Assembly: GCA_026984595.1 (NCBI GenBank) | Contig: JALSRW010000003.1 | Span: 1 to 5,924 of the forward strand | From: Alphaproteobacteria bacterium | GTDB taxonomy: Bacteria > Pseudomonadota > Alphaproteobacteria > Geminicoccales > Geminicoccaceae | Length of the DNA: 5,924 nt | Reading direction: 5' to 3' | Shown here: piece after piece, positions 1-5,924 of the stretch | Layout: each line of letters opens with the position of its first letter | Position numbering within the stretch: position 1 is the first letter of the stretch | The notes under the pieces: model-generated | Told to the model about the DNA's origin: nothing | The model's database searches: none | The model's input: the letters and a program-made list of their open reading frames with translations, nothing else | Translations under genes and position numbers: made by a program

Positions 1-1798
1 TCGCCATCGGTCCGAGGATGAAGCGCCTTGCCGCGAGCCGCGCCAGATCAGCGATGAGCGAGGTCACGAGATCGCGGAAGTCGAGCTTGCCGGACTTCAC
101 GAACGCGGCCACCGCATCCTCGGCACTGCGGAACGCGCTCACGAGGGACTGGCCGATATCGGTGCCGATGTCGCGGGCCTTGCTGGCATAGTCGGCCAAC
201 GTCGCGGTGACTGCCGCCCAGCCCGTCGCCGCCTGGTCGGCGCCGTCGGCATTGGCCGCGCCCGCCGCGCGGCCGGCCTGACCGGCGGAGTCGAGGGCTT
301 CCGTCACCCGGTCGGCCGCCGCCGCGGCCTCATCGAGCGCATCCGCGCCAACCTCGCCCGCGCCCTTCATCGCGTCGCGTAGGGCAGTCATCGATTCCAG
401 CGGCCGGGTGATATTGCCGGCAAGAATATCCGCCTGATCGCCCAGGTTGCCGGCGAAGTAGCGGAACTCGTCTGCCGTCCTGCGCAGCTGGTCCACGGCC
501 TGGCCGGCGAAGGCGGCGTCGAGCCCGATATCCATCGCCAGCCCGTCCATGCCGGGGATCCTGAACAGCGCGCCCGAGATGGTCTTGAGGAACCGCGCCC
601 ATTTGTCCTGCATGGCGGCGAGCGCGTCGAACCAGGTGGCCTTGAGACGGTTGCCAACCGCCCGCATACGCAAGACGACGCTCCAGGCGCCGTCGCCGAT
701 GCGCGTCCACACCTCGAGTGCCACATCCTTGAGAAGCCCGAGCGCCTCGCCAAAGCCGCCAGCGCCGCGTACGAGCTTCGTGAACTGGTAGATGAGTTCT
801 CCCGCACCGACGATCAGCGCGCCGATCCCGGTGCGAATGAGCGCGCCGCGCAGGACGACGAGCGCGGTGGCCAAGCCGCGCACCGAGAGGGCCGCAGCAG
901 TCAGCCCGGCAACCCAGCGGCTTGCGAGGAAAGCAGCGAAGGTGGCGGCATAGGTGGTCAGTCGGCCAATATTGTCGAAGAGCCCTGCAATGGCCTGGCC
1001 AAGCGGCCCGGTGCGGCTGGAGACCGCCGCCATGGCATCGGCGACCGTTTCCAGCGCGGGCGCCGCGGCGGCGGCGAGCTGGTTCGACAGCCCGCGCCAG
1101 ATCAGCCCGAGCCGGGAGATCGCGTCATTGGTTCGCTCGATCTGGTCGGCGTCGGCTTCCGAGACCACAACCCCAAAGGCACGCACGTCCTCGGTCGCCT
1201 GGCGCAGCGTCGCGGTGTCGATCCGGCTCATGGCGATGGAGCCTTCCTCGCCGAACAGCTGCCCCGCGACAGCCGCGCGCTCGGCGGCGGGCACGAAATT
1301 CTCAATGGCGGCATTGATCGCACCCACGCGTTCGTCGAGCGGCAGGGTCAGCAGGTCGGAGGCTGAGAGACCCAGCCGCTCCAGCGCCTGAGCCGCGGGA
1401 CCACCACCGGCTGCAGCCTGGCTCAGCCGTCGCGTCAGGTCCTTCGTGGCCTGCTCAATGCCGGACATCGACACGCCAGCAAGCTCGCCCGCGCGCTCCA
1501 GTGTCTGGATCGAGGCGACGGTTGTTCTGAGTGACTGCGCGAGCTTGGCTTGCGCGTCCACCGCTTGCAGGCCCGAGCGGACCATGGCGATACCCGCGGC
1601 GGTGGCAGCCGCAACGGCGGCAGCAGCAGCCACGCGCACCCGGCGTGCGAAGCCCGCGAGCCGGGCGTTCGCGGCCTCCATCTCACGGCTGAGACGCCCG
1701 AAGCCGCGGGCGCCGGCCTCGCCCACGCCTTCCAGCTCGGCGCGCACTTGCCTGCCGCCGACTGCGGCGAGGCGGATGCTAACCCGTTTTTCCGCCAT
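1..1798 (-). CDS. Phage tail tape measure protein (C-terminus beyond window)
   Basis: Sets tail length and is threaded inside the tail tube until DNA ejection. The frame is open from ATG at 1798 to the left edge (599 residues, no stop seen). The start follows a strong GGAGG six bases upstream. The N-terminus (MAEKRVSIRLAAVGG) leads into an Ala/Arg-rich helical stretch with a hydrophobic run near residues 54-72. A second hydrophobic segment lies near 305-338, including RTGIGALIVGAGELIYQ. Residues 550-599 (SLVSAFRSAEDAVAAF, then GKLDFRDLVTSLIADLARLA) resemble the lambda-family tape measure C-terminal domain (Tape_meas_lam_C type), so only the last part is probably missing. Alternating Ala-rich helices and few aromatics fit the family. 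It overlaps the end of the upstream frameshift product by 20 nt, the classic G/GT-then-H order. Function is confident from composition, the C-terminal motif and position; the exact subfamily is not. Confidence 0.93.
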   Translation of the reverse strand, partial: MAEKRVSIRLAAVGGRQVRAELEGVGEAGARGFGRLSREMEAANARLAGFARRVRVAAAAAVAAATAAGIAMVRSGLQAVDAQAKLAQSLRTTVASIQTLERAGELAGVSMSGIEQATKDLTRRLSQAAAGGGPAAQALERLGLSASDLLTLPLDERVGAINAAIENFVPAAERAAVAGQLFGEEGSIAMSRIDTATLRQATEDVRAFGVVVSEADADQIERTNDAISRLGLIWRGLSNQLAAAAAPALETVADAMAAVSSRTGPLGQAIAGLFDNIGRLTTYAATFAAFLASRWVAGLTAAALSVRGLATALVVLRGALIRTGIGALIVGAGELIYQFTKLVRGAGGFGEALGLLKDVALEVWTRIGDGAWSVVLRMRAVGNRLKATWFDALAAMQDKWARFLKTISGALFRIPGMDGLAMDIGLDAAFAGQAVDQLRRTADEFRYFAGNLGDQADILAGNITRPLESMTALRDAMKGAGEVGADALDEAAAAADRVTEALDSAGQAGRAAGAANADGADQAATGWAAVTATLADYASKARDIGTDIGQSLVSAFRSAEDAVAAFVKSGKLDFRDLVTSLIADLARLAARRFILGPMA

Positions 1799-2461
1799 GA
1801 GAAGCCTCCATCTGTTCGTTGAGCTTTGCGACCATCACCGCTTCCATGACCGGGAGCAGTTCGGCCAAAGCGGCTGGTGGCACGCCGAGGGCATCGCCGA
1901 GCGCAAGCGCGGCGGTGAAGTCCCAGCCGACGACAGCACCAGGCAGCACGCGAAGCTGGCCGCCGAGACGACCGACAAGATCCCAGACCTGCCAGCCTTC
2001 ATGCGTCAGCGGCCGGTTCAGCCGCGCCGGGCAGTCTTCGCAGGCGCCGCGGGGCTCGCAGTCCTCGCAGTATCGCTCGCCCCCGCCGAAGGACCACTCG
2101 GTGAGAGCGCGGAGGCGTTTTTTTCCTGTTCCAGCAGCAGACCTTTCGAGACGTATGCGAGCTGGAAGGCCTCGAAGATCAGCCAGACGTCCAGCAAAGC
2201 ATCGATGGCCTCGGGGCTCGGCTCGATCGGATTGCCGTCCACGTCGCCCACGCCCTCCCAGGCAAGCACCGCCTTGCGCGCCAGCGCCTTGGCGAATGAA
2301 AGCGCGCGTTCCTCGTCGGAAGCCTCCTCGGGCACAGCCTCGACGGCCGGATCGCTGCGCGCCGCCACCATCAGCGCCGTGGTCAGCGGGCGCAGCTGCA
2401 CCTGCACGCCGGGAGCCAGCTCGTGCCAGCGCGGCTCATTGGTAAGATCGAGGCTCAGCAT
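1779..2461 (-). CDS. Tail assembly chaperone, -1 frameshift fusion (lambda gpGT-like)
   Basis: Inferred product of programmed -1 frameshifting at the A-run in codons 113-115 of the chaperone gene. Joining 115 zero-frame residues to 112 residues read from 2117 down to a TAG at 1781-1779 gives 227 residues. The extension has no in-frame stop and no good start codon with a ribosome binding site, so it seems reachable only by slipping. It reads as real protein: a Cys cluster YCEDCEPRGACEDC (residues 131-144, CxxC-x5-CxxC), then THEGWQVWDLVGRLGGQLRV, and a helical end VMEAVMVAKLNEQMEASHG. The four cysteines could bind zinc (inference). In lambda the T domain binds the tail tube protein while G binds the tape measure; the same split is likely here. 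It overlaps the tape measure start by 20 nt. Confidence 0.85.
1805..1809 (-). promoter_or_regulatory. Ribosome binding site of the tape measure gene
   Basis: GGAGG on the minus strand, six bases before the ATG at 1798. It lies inside the coding region of the -1 frameshift extension, so ribosomes completing that product pass directly over it. It fixes the tape measure start. Confidence 0.85.
2018..2461 (-). CDS. Tail assembly chaperone, zero-frame product (lambda gpG-like)
   Basis: Small acidic 147-residue protein between the tail tube and tape measure genes, the position of lambda gpG. In that family it coats the tape measure and recruits tube subunits, and is absent from the finished tail. 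Residues 1-115 look globular: MLSLDLTNEPRWHELAPGV, then a helical part with ALDALLD-like and VWLIFEAFQLAYVSKG segments. Residues 116-147, after the slip site, are an Ala/Ser/Pro/Thr-rich tail, consistent with sequence constrained by the overlapping frame. The ATG at 2461 comes one base after the tail tube stop (TGA C ATG), so translation is probably coupled; no strong Shine-Dalgarno is visible. I do not recognise a specific named family from sequence alone. The call rests on position, size and the frameshift architecture. Confidence 0.85.
   Translation of the reverse strand: MLSLDLTNEPRWHELAPGVQVQLRPLTTALMVAARSDPAVEAVPEEASDEERALSFAKALARKAVLAWEGVGDVDGNPIEPSPEAIDALLDVWLIFEAFQLAYVSKGLLLEQEKNASALSPSGPSAGASDTARTASPAAPAKTARRG
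2117..2123 (-). promoter_or_regulatory. Programmed -1 ribosomal frameshift slip site (A AAA AAC)
   Basis: In the chaperone frame the codons are GAA AAA AAC, giving the canonical X XXY YYZ heptamer A AAA AAC in the correct phase. Seven nt downstream, CGCTC (2109-2105) can pair with GAGCG (2078-2074), with an inner pairing of CCGA with TTCGG. A competing 8-bp pairing (GCCTCCGC with GCGGGGGC, one G-T wobble) starts directly after the heptamer. Either could stimulate slipping. The pairings were found by eye and no folding energy was computed. Confidence 0.85.
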
Positions 2462-2462
2462 G

Positions 2463-3401
2463 TCAGTAATTCCCTACCTGGTTCTTGAGGACGACCGTGC
2501 ACATCTGCCCGGCCACGGAGTCGTAGGCCGCCTGCCAGTCGAAACTGGCCTGGACGCCTTGCGGGCCCTGGATTTCGACCCGGGGCCGCGGCAGGTAGAC
2601 TGCATGCGCGGTGATGGTCAGGCTGACATTGGCCGAGATCACCCAGGAGAACTCGAGGCTCGCGGCGGTCCCGTTCAGCGCCTGGTCCATCAGCGTGGTA
2701 TCGGCAAAGCGTACGTCGATCTTGCCGGTGAGCGCGGCGATAGAGGGGTCTGCCCCATCGATGCGCCCGTCCGAGCGGATGGTCTCGATACGCTCGACAT
2801 TGTTGGAGTAGGTGATATCCGCCGAGACGATGTTGCCCAGGCTCGTGCCGTTTCGCTTGATCGCGCCGTTGAAATGCCCGAACCGCTGCAGGGCGTAACC
2901 CGTGGGCGTTCCGGCCGCCGTGGCAGTAGCGACATTCTCGCCCTGGGCTACGAGTTTGACGTCAGCCGTCAACAGGCCGGAGCGCTGCATGCTCCAGCTC
3001 AGTTGATCCAGCACGCAACCGGTATACATGGCAAAGCGCGGGATCTCCGGCATCGCCACTTCGATGGCCATGCTGGGAAGCGACCACGATCCCGACTTGA
3101 AGGTATGGGTCTTGTTCGTGGTGCCCGTGGTGGTCGGACTGCCGAATGCCGCCTTCAGCCAGAAGCCGAAGGCCTCGGCGTCGAGCGGCACGGTGATGTC
3201 GCCGTCCGCCGTCACCGCATCCTTGATCGGGGCCAGCGGATCGCGGCCGTAGCCAAGAAGCTCGGAAGCCAGCAGCGGTTGCTCCGCCCCCAATGAGGCG
3301 CTGGCAAAGGGCATCTGCATGAAGCCGCTCGTGGGCGCGGTGCCGTAAGTCGTCTCGAACGCGGCCGCCAGCTGCGACCGCGCCCCTTGGGCGCGTGCCA
3401 T
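2463..3401 (-). CDS. Major tail tube protein (Phage_tube_2-like)
   Basis: A 312-residue structural protein expected to polymerise into the tube through which phage DNA passes. The N-terminal region (RSQLAAAFETTYGTAPTSGF) followed by strand-rich sequence with DITVPLDAEAFGFWLKAAFG and a Thr/Gly loop (SPTTTGTTNKTHTF) resembles Phage_tube_2-type tail tube proteins. The rest is rich in beta-forming residues, for example ADITYSNNVERIETIRSDGR and SLEFSWVISANVSLTITAHA. Length suits a tube protein that may carry a surface domain. The ATG at 3401 is preceded by AAGGAG. Its stop is one nucleotide from the chaperone ATG and it sits 24 nt after the terminator-like gene, the standard terminator, tube, chaperone, tape measure order. 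The family assignment is from remembered pattern, not a search. Confidence 0.88.
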   Translation of the reverse strand: MARAQGARSQLAAAFETTYGTAPTSGFMQMPFASASLGAEQPLLASELLGYGRDPLAPIKDAVTADGDITVPLDAEAFGFWLKAAFGSPTTTGTTNKTHTFKSGSWSLPSMAIEVAMPEIPRFAMYTGCVLDQLSWSMQRSGLLTADVKLVAQGENVATATAAGTPTGYALQRFGHFNGAIKRNGTSLGNIVSADITYSNNVERIETIRSDGRIDGADPSIAALTGKIDVRFADTTLMDQALNGTAASLEFSWVISANVSLTITAHAVYLPRPRVEIQGPQGVQASFDWQAAYDSVAGQMCTVVLKNQVGNY

Positions 3402-3407
3402 GGTGTT

Positions 3408-3413
3408 CTCCTT
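3408..3413 (-). promoter_or_regulatory. Ribosome binding site of the tail tube gene
   Basis: AAGGAG on the minus strand, six bases before the ATG at 3401. It is among the best translation signals in the window, as expected for a major structural protein made in many copies. Confidence 0.8.
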
Positions 3414-3425
3414 CGATTGTTGCGG

Positions 3426-3845
3426 TCAGACCAGCGGATCGGCCGTGGTGTAGTGAAGGACGACGGGGATAACCGCCGCCTTCAGGCTCGCCGCGCCCTC
3501 GACGGGCAGATCGACCGGCCGTGGCGCTTCCGCCTCGACCCAGTCGCAGAGCCCGCCCAGCGTGCGGTCGGCGGCGAGGGTCATGCCGATTCCGGCGCAG
3601 AGCGTATCGAAGGCCGCGTCACGGTCGCCGCTCTGGACCACAACCTCGATCTCGGCGCGGTGCTGGTAGTGGTACGCGAGCGGCGACAGTGTGACTTCCG
3701 GTTCCCCCGGCTCGCCATCGCGCAGGACCAGCAGGCCCCCGGACGGCACGCGCTCGGGCAGCACGTCGCCGCGCAGGACGGTGGTGGGCAGCGCCGAGAG
3801 CCGCGCATGCAGCGCGGCGAGGATGGTTTCGCGATGAGTGGGCAT
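3426..3845 (-). CDS. Tail terminator/completion-like protein
   Basis: A 139-residue protein directly upstream of the tail tube gene, the usual place of the tail terminator that caps the finished tube and forms the head-joining interface. It starts with a helix (RETILAALHARLSAL), then strands (GGLLVLRDGEPGEPEVTLSP and YHYQHRAEIEVVVQSGD), a second helix (AAFDTLCAGIGMTLAADRTL) and a C-terminal strand ending PVVLHYTTADPL. This alpha-beta order resembles DUF3168/gpU-type terminators. From memory, close relatives in alphaproteobacterial prophages are often labelled 'acyl-CoA transferase'. Nothing here supports an enzyme: it is far too short for a CoA-transferase and shows no catalytic motif. The ATG at 3845 directly follows an in-frame TGA, which fixes the start. 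The only ribosome binding candidate is a weak TAGG. The function is positional inference. Confidence 0.75.
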   Translation of the reverse strand: MPTHRETILAALHARLSALPTTVLRGDVLPERVPSGGLLVLRDGEPGEPEVTLSPLAYHYQHRAEIEVVVQSGDRDAAFDTLCAGIGMTLAADRTLGGLCDWVEAEAPRPVDLPVEGAASLKAAVIPVVLHYTTADPLV

Positions 3846-3864
3846 TCATTTACCTATAGGGCGT

Positions 3865-3890
3865 CATTACCGGCCATTTCGGCCTGAATG
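3865..3890. repeat. Imperfect inverted repeat between cargo gene and terminator-like gene
   Basis: A 26-nt imperfect palindrome with outer arms CATT/AATG, an inner 4-bp stem GGCC/GGCC around a 5-nt loop, and a mismatch and bulge between them. No T-tract follows on either strand, so it is not a standard intrinsic terminator. It could be an RNA hairpin between the two genes or a relic of the insertion. The role is unknown. Confidence 0.4.
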
Positions 3891-3925
3891 GCTTCGTCGA
3901 CTTCCGAGGTAGCCCAAGTCACACG

Positions 3926-5347
3926 CTACTCAGACTGCTGATGCTTCCAAAACATGATCGGCGGACCGTCAAGGTCAGCAAGTGCACGATCAACATCGAC
4001 CTTGGCGATCAGCCGCGTCGTGGAGGCAAGTGGATGAAAGTGAGGCGCTGATGATGTCCAGTTTCCTTCAGCGTCGCAGTGGTGGTGGGCTGCTCCGGGC
4101 AACAAATGCTCAGGCAATGGAATCTTGGCTTTCGGGTTGTGGTATACGTTCAATCCCTCCACCCATGACTCCCTGTAGCCTTCGGCGTTTACGATTGCTC
4201 GGAAAACCAACGGATTCGCGGCATTGATATCGCGGTCGACACATGTACCTTCGCGGATCATTAGCACGTCGCCATTTCCGAAACCCGCCAGCAGGCCCAT
4301 CCGGTTGAACTTCGAGACCGTGCCAGCTGCTGTGGATATAACCGCGCTGACATTTTGTGCCTCAGGGATATCGAAAAAGCCTGAGGGAATAGTCTTCTCG
4401 CCCCAGCTATGTTGGACAATCTTACGTGGAGCGGGTGTCGATTTCCCGTTGGCATCCACGCTCGGATGATACGCAAATCCGTAGAGGTATCTCTCAAGCG
4501 CCGATCTTGTGTAAACCATCGACCCGGGTGATGAAAAATCAGCGACTGCGAATACCAATGGGATGCCAGTCAGCCGATCGCTCTTCCAGTATTCTTTCTT
4601 CAGCTTGCTGAACAGGGGGCTTCCGAACTTGATTGGCATGTACTCTTCTAAGTACGCCGTCATCTGTTCGGGTGTTTCGGTTGGAGGCGGCGGGACAATC
4701 GATCCCCCATTCCGCGTTGGCCCAACCGTCACCGCTTCTATAGCCAATTGGCCGTAAAGCCCTCCAGCCATGAAATCAGGAACTGCCGACGTCGGATCGA
4801 GCACATATCCGATTTCCGTTAGCACCGCGAAAAGGTACAATTCCCATACTCTCTGGTCGAATGCAGTCGACTGGAATTGTTCTACGAAGTTCCCGTCCAG
4901 ATCTTCATGCCAACGCATCATCGGCTCGATTATACCGCGCGCCGGAGAAAACTCGGCTGCAGACACTATCGTCGAGAAGTCTGGGTGGAGCCGTTCGGGT
5001 GCGTGAACTGGTGTGAAGAAATCGACCGGATTACCAACTTCATCCCCTTGATAATGAAAGTCTTCGGGCTTTTTGCGCAGGTCCTCCATCAGACTCTTGA
5101 GTGCGGTAACGGCCTTCTTAGGCGACTCAAAAAAGTTCGTCATGGACGTCCAACGAAAGCGAAGCCTTTTGTCACGGCCGAACGCCATGCCTGCAAAGTC
5201 ATTGTCCGACCTGTCGCGCAGAAGAAGGCCCATGAGGGTGCCGTCATCACTTTCGAAGTATGCGAGCTCCTCTCCAGTTACTCGAGCCATCGGCTGGCGC
5301 GCGTAACCAGCGATGGCGTTGAAACGGATCTCAGAGATTTCATTCAT
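3926..5347 (-). CDS. Low-GC accessory (moron-like) protein with PD-(D/E)XK-like core; function unknown
   Basis: A 473-residue protein with no tail or head features. By eye its GC is low-to-mid 50s per cent, against mid-60s or more in the flanking genes, with A/T-ending codons common. This suggests separate acquisition. No signal peptide or membrane segment is seen. Visible regions: an N-terminal domain (RFNAIAGYARQPM, LRFRWTSMTNFFESP); FDQRVWELYLFAVLTEIGYV at 163-182; PDF at 190-192; AIEAVTV at 202-208; SPLFSKLKKEYWKSD at 243-257; PLVFAVADF at 263-271; and a His-rich end (AHHHCDAEGNW, HFHPL). Helix-Glu, then PD, then IEA resembles a PD-(D/E)XK nuclease core (E169, D191, E204), but Val206 replaces the usual Lys. 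I vaguely recall relatives carrying the uninformative label 'glycosaminoglycan attachment protein'. ATG 5347 was chosen because the following sequence looks like a protein start; no Shine-Dalgarno is visible and a GTG at 5383 is an alternative. The frame stays open further upstream, but that part overlaps the DUF6441-like gene. Confidence 0.82.
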   Translation of the reverse strand: MNEISEIRFNAIAGYARQPMARVTGEELAYFESDDGTLMGLLLRDRSDNDFAGMAFGRDKRLRFRWTSMTNFFESPKKAVTALKSLMEDLRKKPEDFHYQGDEVGNPVDFFTPVHAPERLHPDFSTIVSAAEFSPARGIIEPMMRWHEDLDGNFVEQFQSTAFDQRVWELYLFAVLTEIGYVLDPTSAVPDFMAGGLYGQLAIEAVTVGPTRNGGSIVPPPPTETPEQMTAYLEEYMPIKFGSPLFSKLKKEYWKSDRLTGIPLVFAVADFSSPGSMVYTRSALERYLYGFAYHPSVDANGKSTPAPRKIVQHSWGEKTIPSGFFDIPEAQNVSAVISTAAGTVSKFNRMGLLAGFGNGDVLMIREGTCVDRDINAANPLVFRAIVNAEGYRESWVEGLNVYHNPKAKIPLPEHLLPGAAHHHCDAEGNWTSSAPHFHPLASTTRLIAKVDVDRALADLDGPPIMFWKHQQSE

Positions 5348-5436
5348 AGAGAGGCATTTGCAGTGTTGGGATTCGATCTCCACAGTGTCGCCGATGAATT
5401 GACCTCGACCAACCCGAAAAGTCTCAGGTGCGCTGA
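5348..5436 (-). other. 89-nt spacer upstream of the cargo gene
   Basis: Separates the DUF6441-like stop from the cargo ATG and is less GC-rich than the phage genes. A cargo promoter could lie here. The best match I find (TTGGTC, 17 nt, GACACT) is too weak to call. The spacer is open in the cargo gene's frame, so a GTG start at 5383 remains possible. Confidence 0.4.
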
Positions 5437-5924
5437 CTACGGCAGTCTCCCCTCCACCCAATTCGCCACAATCAGCCCCGGCACGCTGTCGAGCGCCCGC
5501 TCGGCGTCCCGGTCGAGGTTCAGCCGCTTCGGCAACTTCACCTGCGGTACCAGCAGGAAGATCGGCACGGTGGCGCGGCCACGGCCGGTTTTCGCGCGCG
5601 ACGCCACGCCGAGCCCCCGGCTGTTGAGCCGCCCGTCGGCGACGAGCAGGCTGGGGCCACGCCGGCGATAGACGAAGCGCAGCCGCATCCCGCGGCGGCG
5701 TTCCCATTCTCCGGGCGTGAGCTTCCCCCCGCGCCGGCCCTTGCCGGCAGCCGGCAGCGGGATCGCCAGCCAGAAGCCGTCGCGCGAGCGGATCAGCGGG
5801 CCGGTGTCGTGCGCACCGACGATGACCGGGGCCTTCGACCAGACGAGCGCCGCAGCGTTCAGGCTCTCCCCGGCCTTCGGGTAGGTCTGGCTGCGGATAG
5901 AGTTGGCCAGCCGCCTCCCGAGCC
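5437..5924 (-). CDS. DUF6441-like phage protein, C-terminal part (start outside window)
   Basis: The last 161 residues before a TAG at 5439-5437; the frame is open to the right edge and the start lies beyond it. Visible sequence runs LANSIRSQTYPKAGESLNAA, WSKAPVIVGAHDTGPLIRS, GFWLAIPLPAAGKGRRGGKL, then MRLRFVYRRRGPSLLVADGR, ATVPIFLLVPQVKLPKRLNL and ending DSVPGLIVANWVEGRLP. I recognise this as the DUF6441-type protein found just upstream of the terminator-like gene in alphaproteobacterial prophages. The family is rich in Arg/Lys and resembles neck or minor tail proteins (HK97 gp10-like) in position. Its precise role is unestablished; a head-tail joining or tail-assembly role is inferred from context. 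In relatives, as I remember them, the terminator-like gene follows almost directly; here 1.6 kb separates them. Confidence 0.75.
   Translation of the reverse strand, partial: LGRRLANSIRSQTYPKAGESLNAAALVWSKAPVIVGAHDTGPLIRSRDGFWLAIPLPAAGKGRRGGKLTPGEWERRRGMRLRFVYRRRGPSLLVADGRLNSRGLGVASRAKTGRGRATVPIFLLVPQVKLPKRLNLDRDAERALDSVPGLIVANWVEGRLP

Noticed and set aside
954..1391. Plus-strand open frames of 131-145 codons within the tape measure gene
   Set aside because: They are antisense to a continuous, well-supported tape measure frame and show only biased Arg/Ala/Ser composition.
1446..3296. A 616-codon open frame on the plus strand
   Set aside because: It lies antisense to the tape measure, chaperone and tail tube genes, which all have good protein signatures. 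Its translation is Ala/Ser/Arg-rich and low-complexity. It is long because high GC makes stop codons rare on the opposite strand.
3865..3890. Intrinsic transcription terminator at the imperfect palindrome
   Set aside because: No run of T follows the stem on either strand, and the perfect part of the stem is only four base pairs. A terminator here would also cut off the downstream tail genes.
3843..5347. The 7-nt CATTCAT present at both ends of the cargo region (3843-3849 and 5341-5347) as a target-site duplication
   Set aside because: Each copy overlaps an ATG start (ATGAATG on the minus strand), the match does not extend, and no transposase or terminal inverted repeats accompany it. Seven bases can match by chance.
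4877..5671. A 264-codon plus-strand open frame antisense to the cargo gene and the DUF6441-like gene
   Set aside because: It crosses the boundary between two unrelated minus-strand genes, has no recognisable domain and no ribosome binding site was seen. It is treated as a shadow frame.
5348..5707. Extending the cargo gene upstream to an ATG at 5707 (593 residues)
   Set aside because: Most of the added residues are an Arg/Pro/Ala-rich out-of-frame reading of the DUF6441-like gene. The coherent protein sequence begins close to the ATG at 5347.

Overview
The window is a strip of a tailed-phage (prophage) morphogenesis operon. Everything supported lies on the minus strand, so it reads from high to low coordinates. 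The tail genes are GC-rich, with G/C-biased third codon positions. Their protein types (a DUF6441-like protein, a small terminator-like protein, a Phage_tube_2-like tail tube, a frameshifted tail assembly chaperone and a lambda-type tape measure) suggest a lambda-like siphophage or prophage of an alphaproteobacterium. The host assignment is inference from composition and remembered family distribution.

Layout in transcription order: (1) 5924-5437, C-terminal 161 residues of a DUF6441-like neck/tail-region protein, cut by the window edge. (2) 5347-3926, a 473-residue gene of clearly lower GC, unlike its neighbours, which looks like cargo (a 'moron') placed inside the structural operon. (3) 3845-3426, tail terminator/completion-like protein. 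(4) 3401-2463, major tail tube protein. (5) 2461-2018, tail assembly chaperone (lambda gpG equivalent), with a canonical A AAA AAC slip site at 2123-2117 leading to a 112-codon -1 extension (gpT equivalent) that ends at 1779. (6) 1798 to the left edge, tail tape measure protein, 599 residues visible, entering the lambda-type C-terminal domain at the edge.

The tail genes form one assembly pathway. The tube protein polymerises on the tape measure, the G/GT chaperones coat the tape measure and recruit tube subunits, and the terminator caps the tube and joins it to the head. Spacings are tight: 1 nt from tube to chaperone, a 20-nt overlap from GT to tape measure, and 24 nt from terminator to tube. 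The cargo gene is the exception, with an 89-nt gap upstream and an 80-nt gap downstream.

The two most interesting points are the G/GT frameshift cassette, whose extension carries a CxxC-x5-CxxC cluster, and the inserted low-GC gene, whose middle resembles a PD-(D/E)XK-type nuclease core with the lysine missing. The nuclease reading is a hypothesis. No RNA genes, CRISPR arrays, insertion sequences or convincing terminators were seen, and no stretch over 300 bases lacks a gene.
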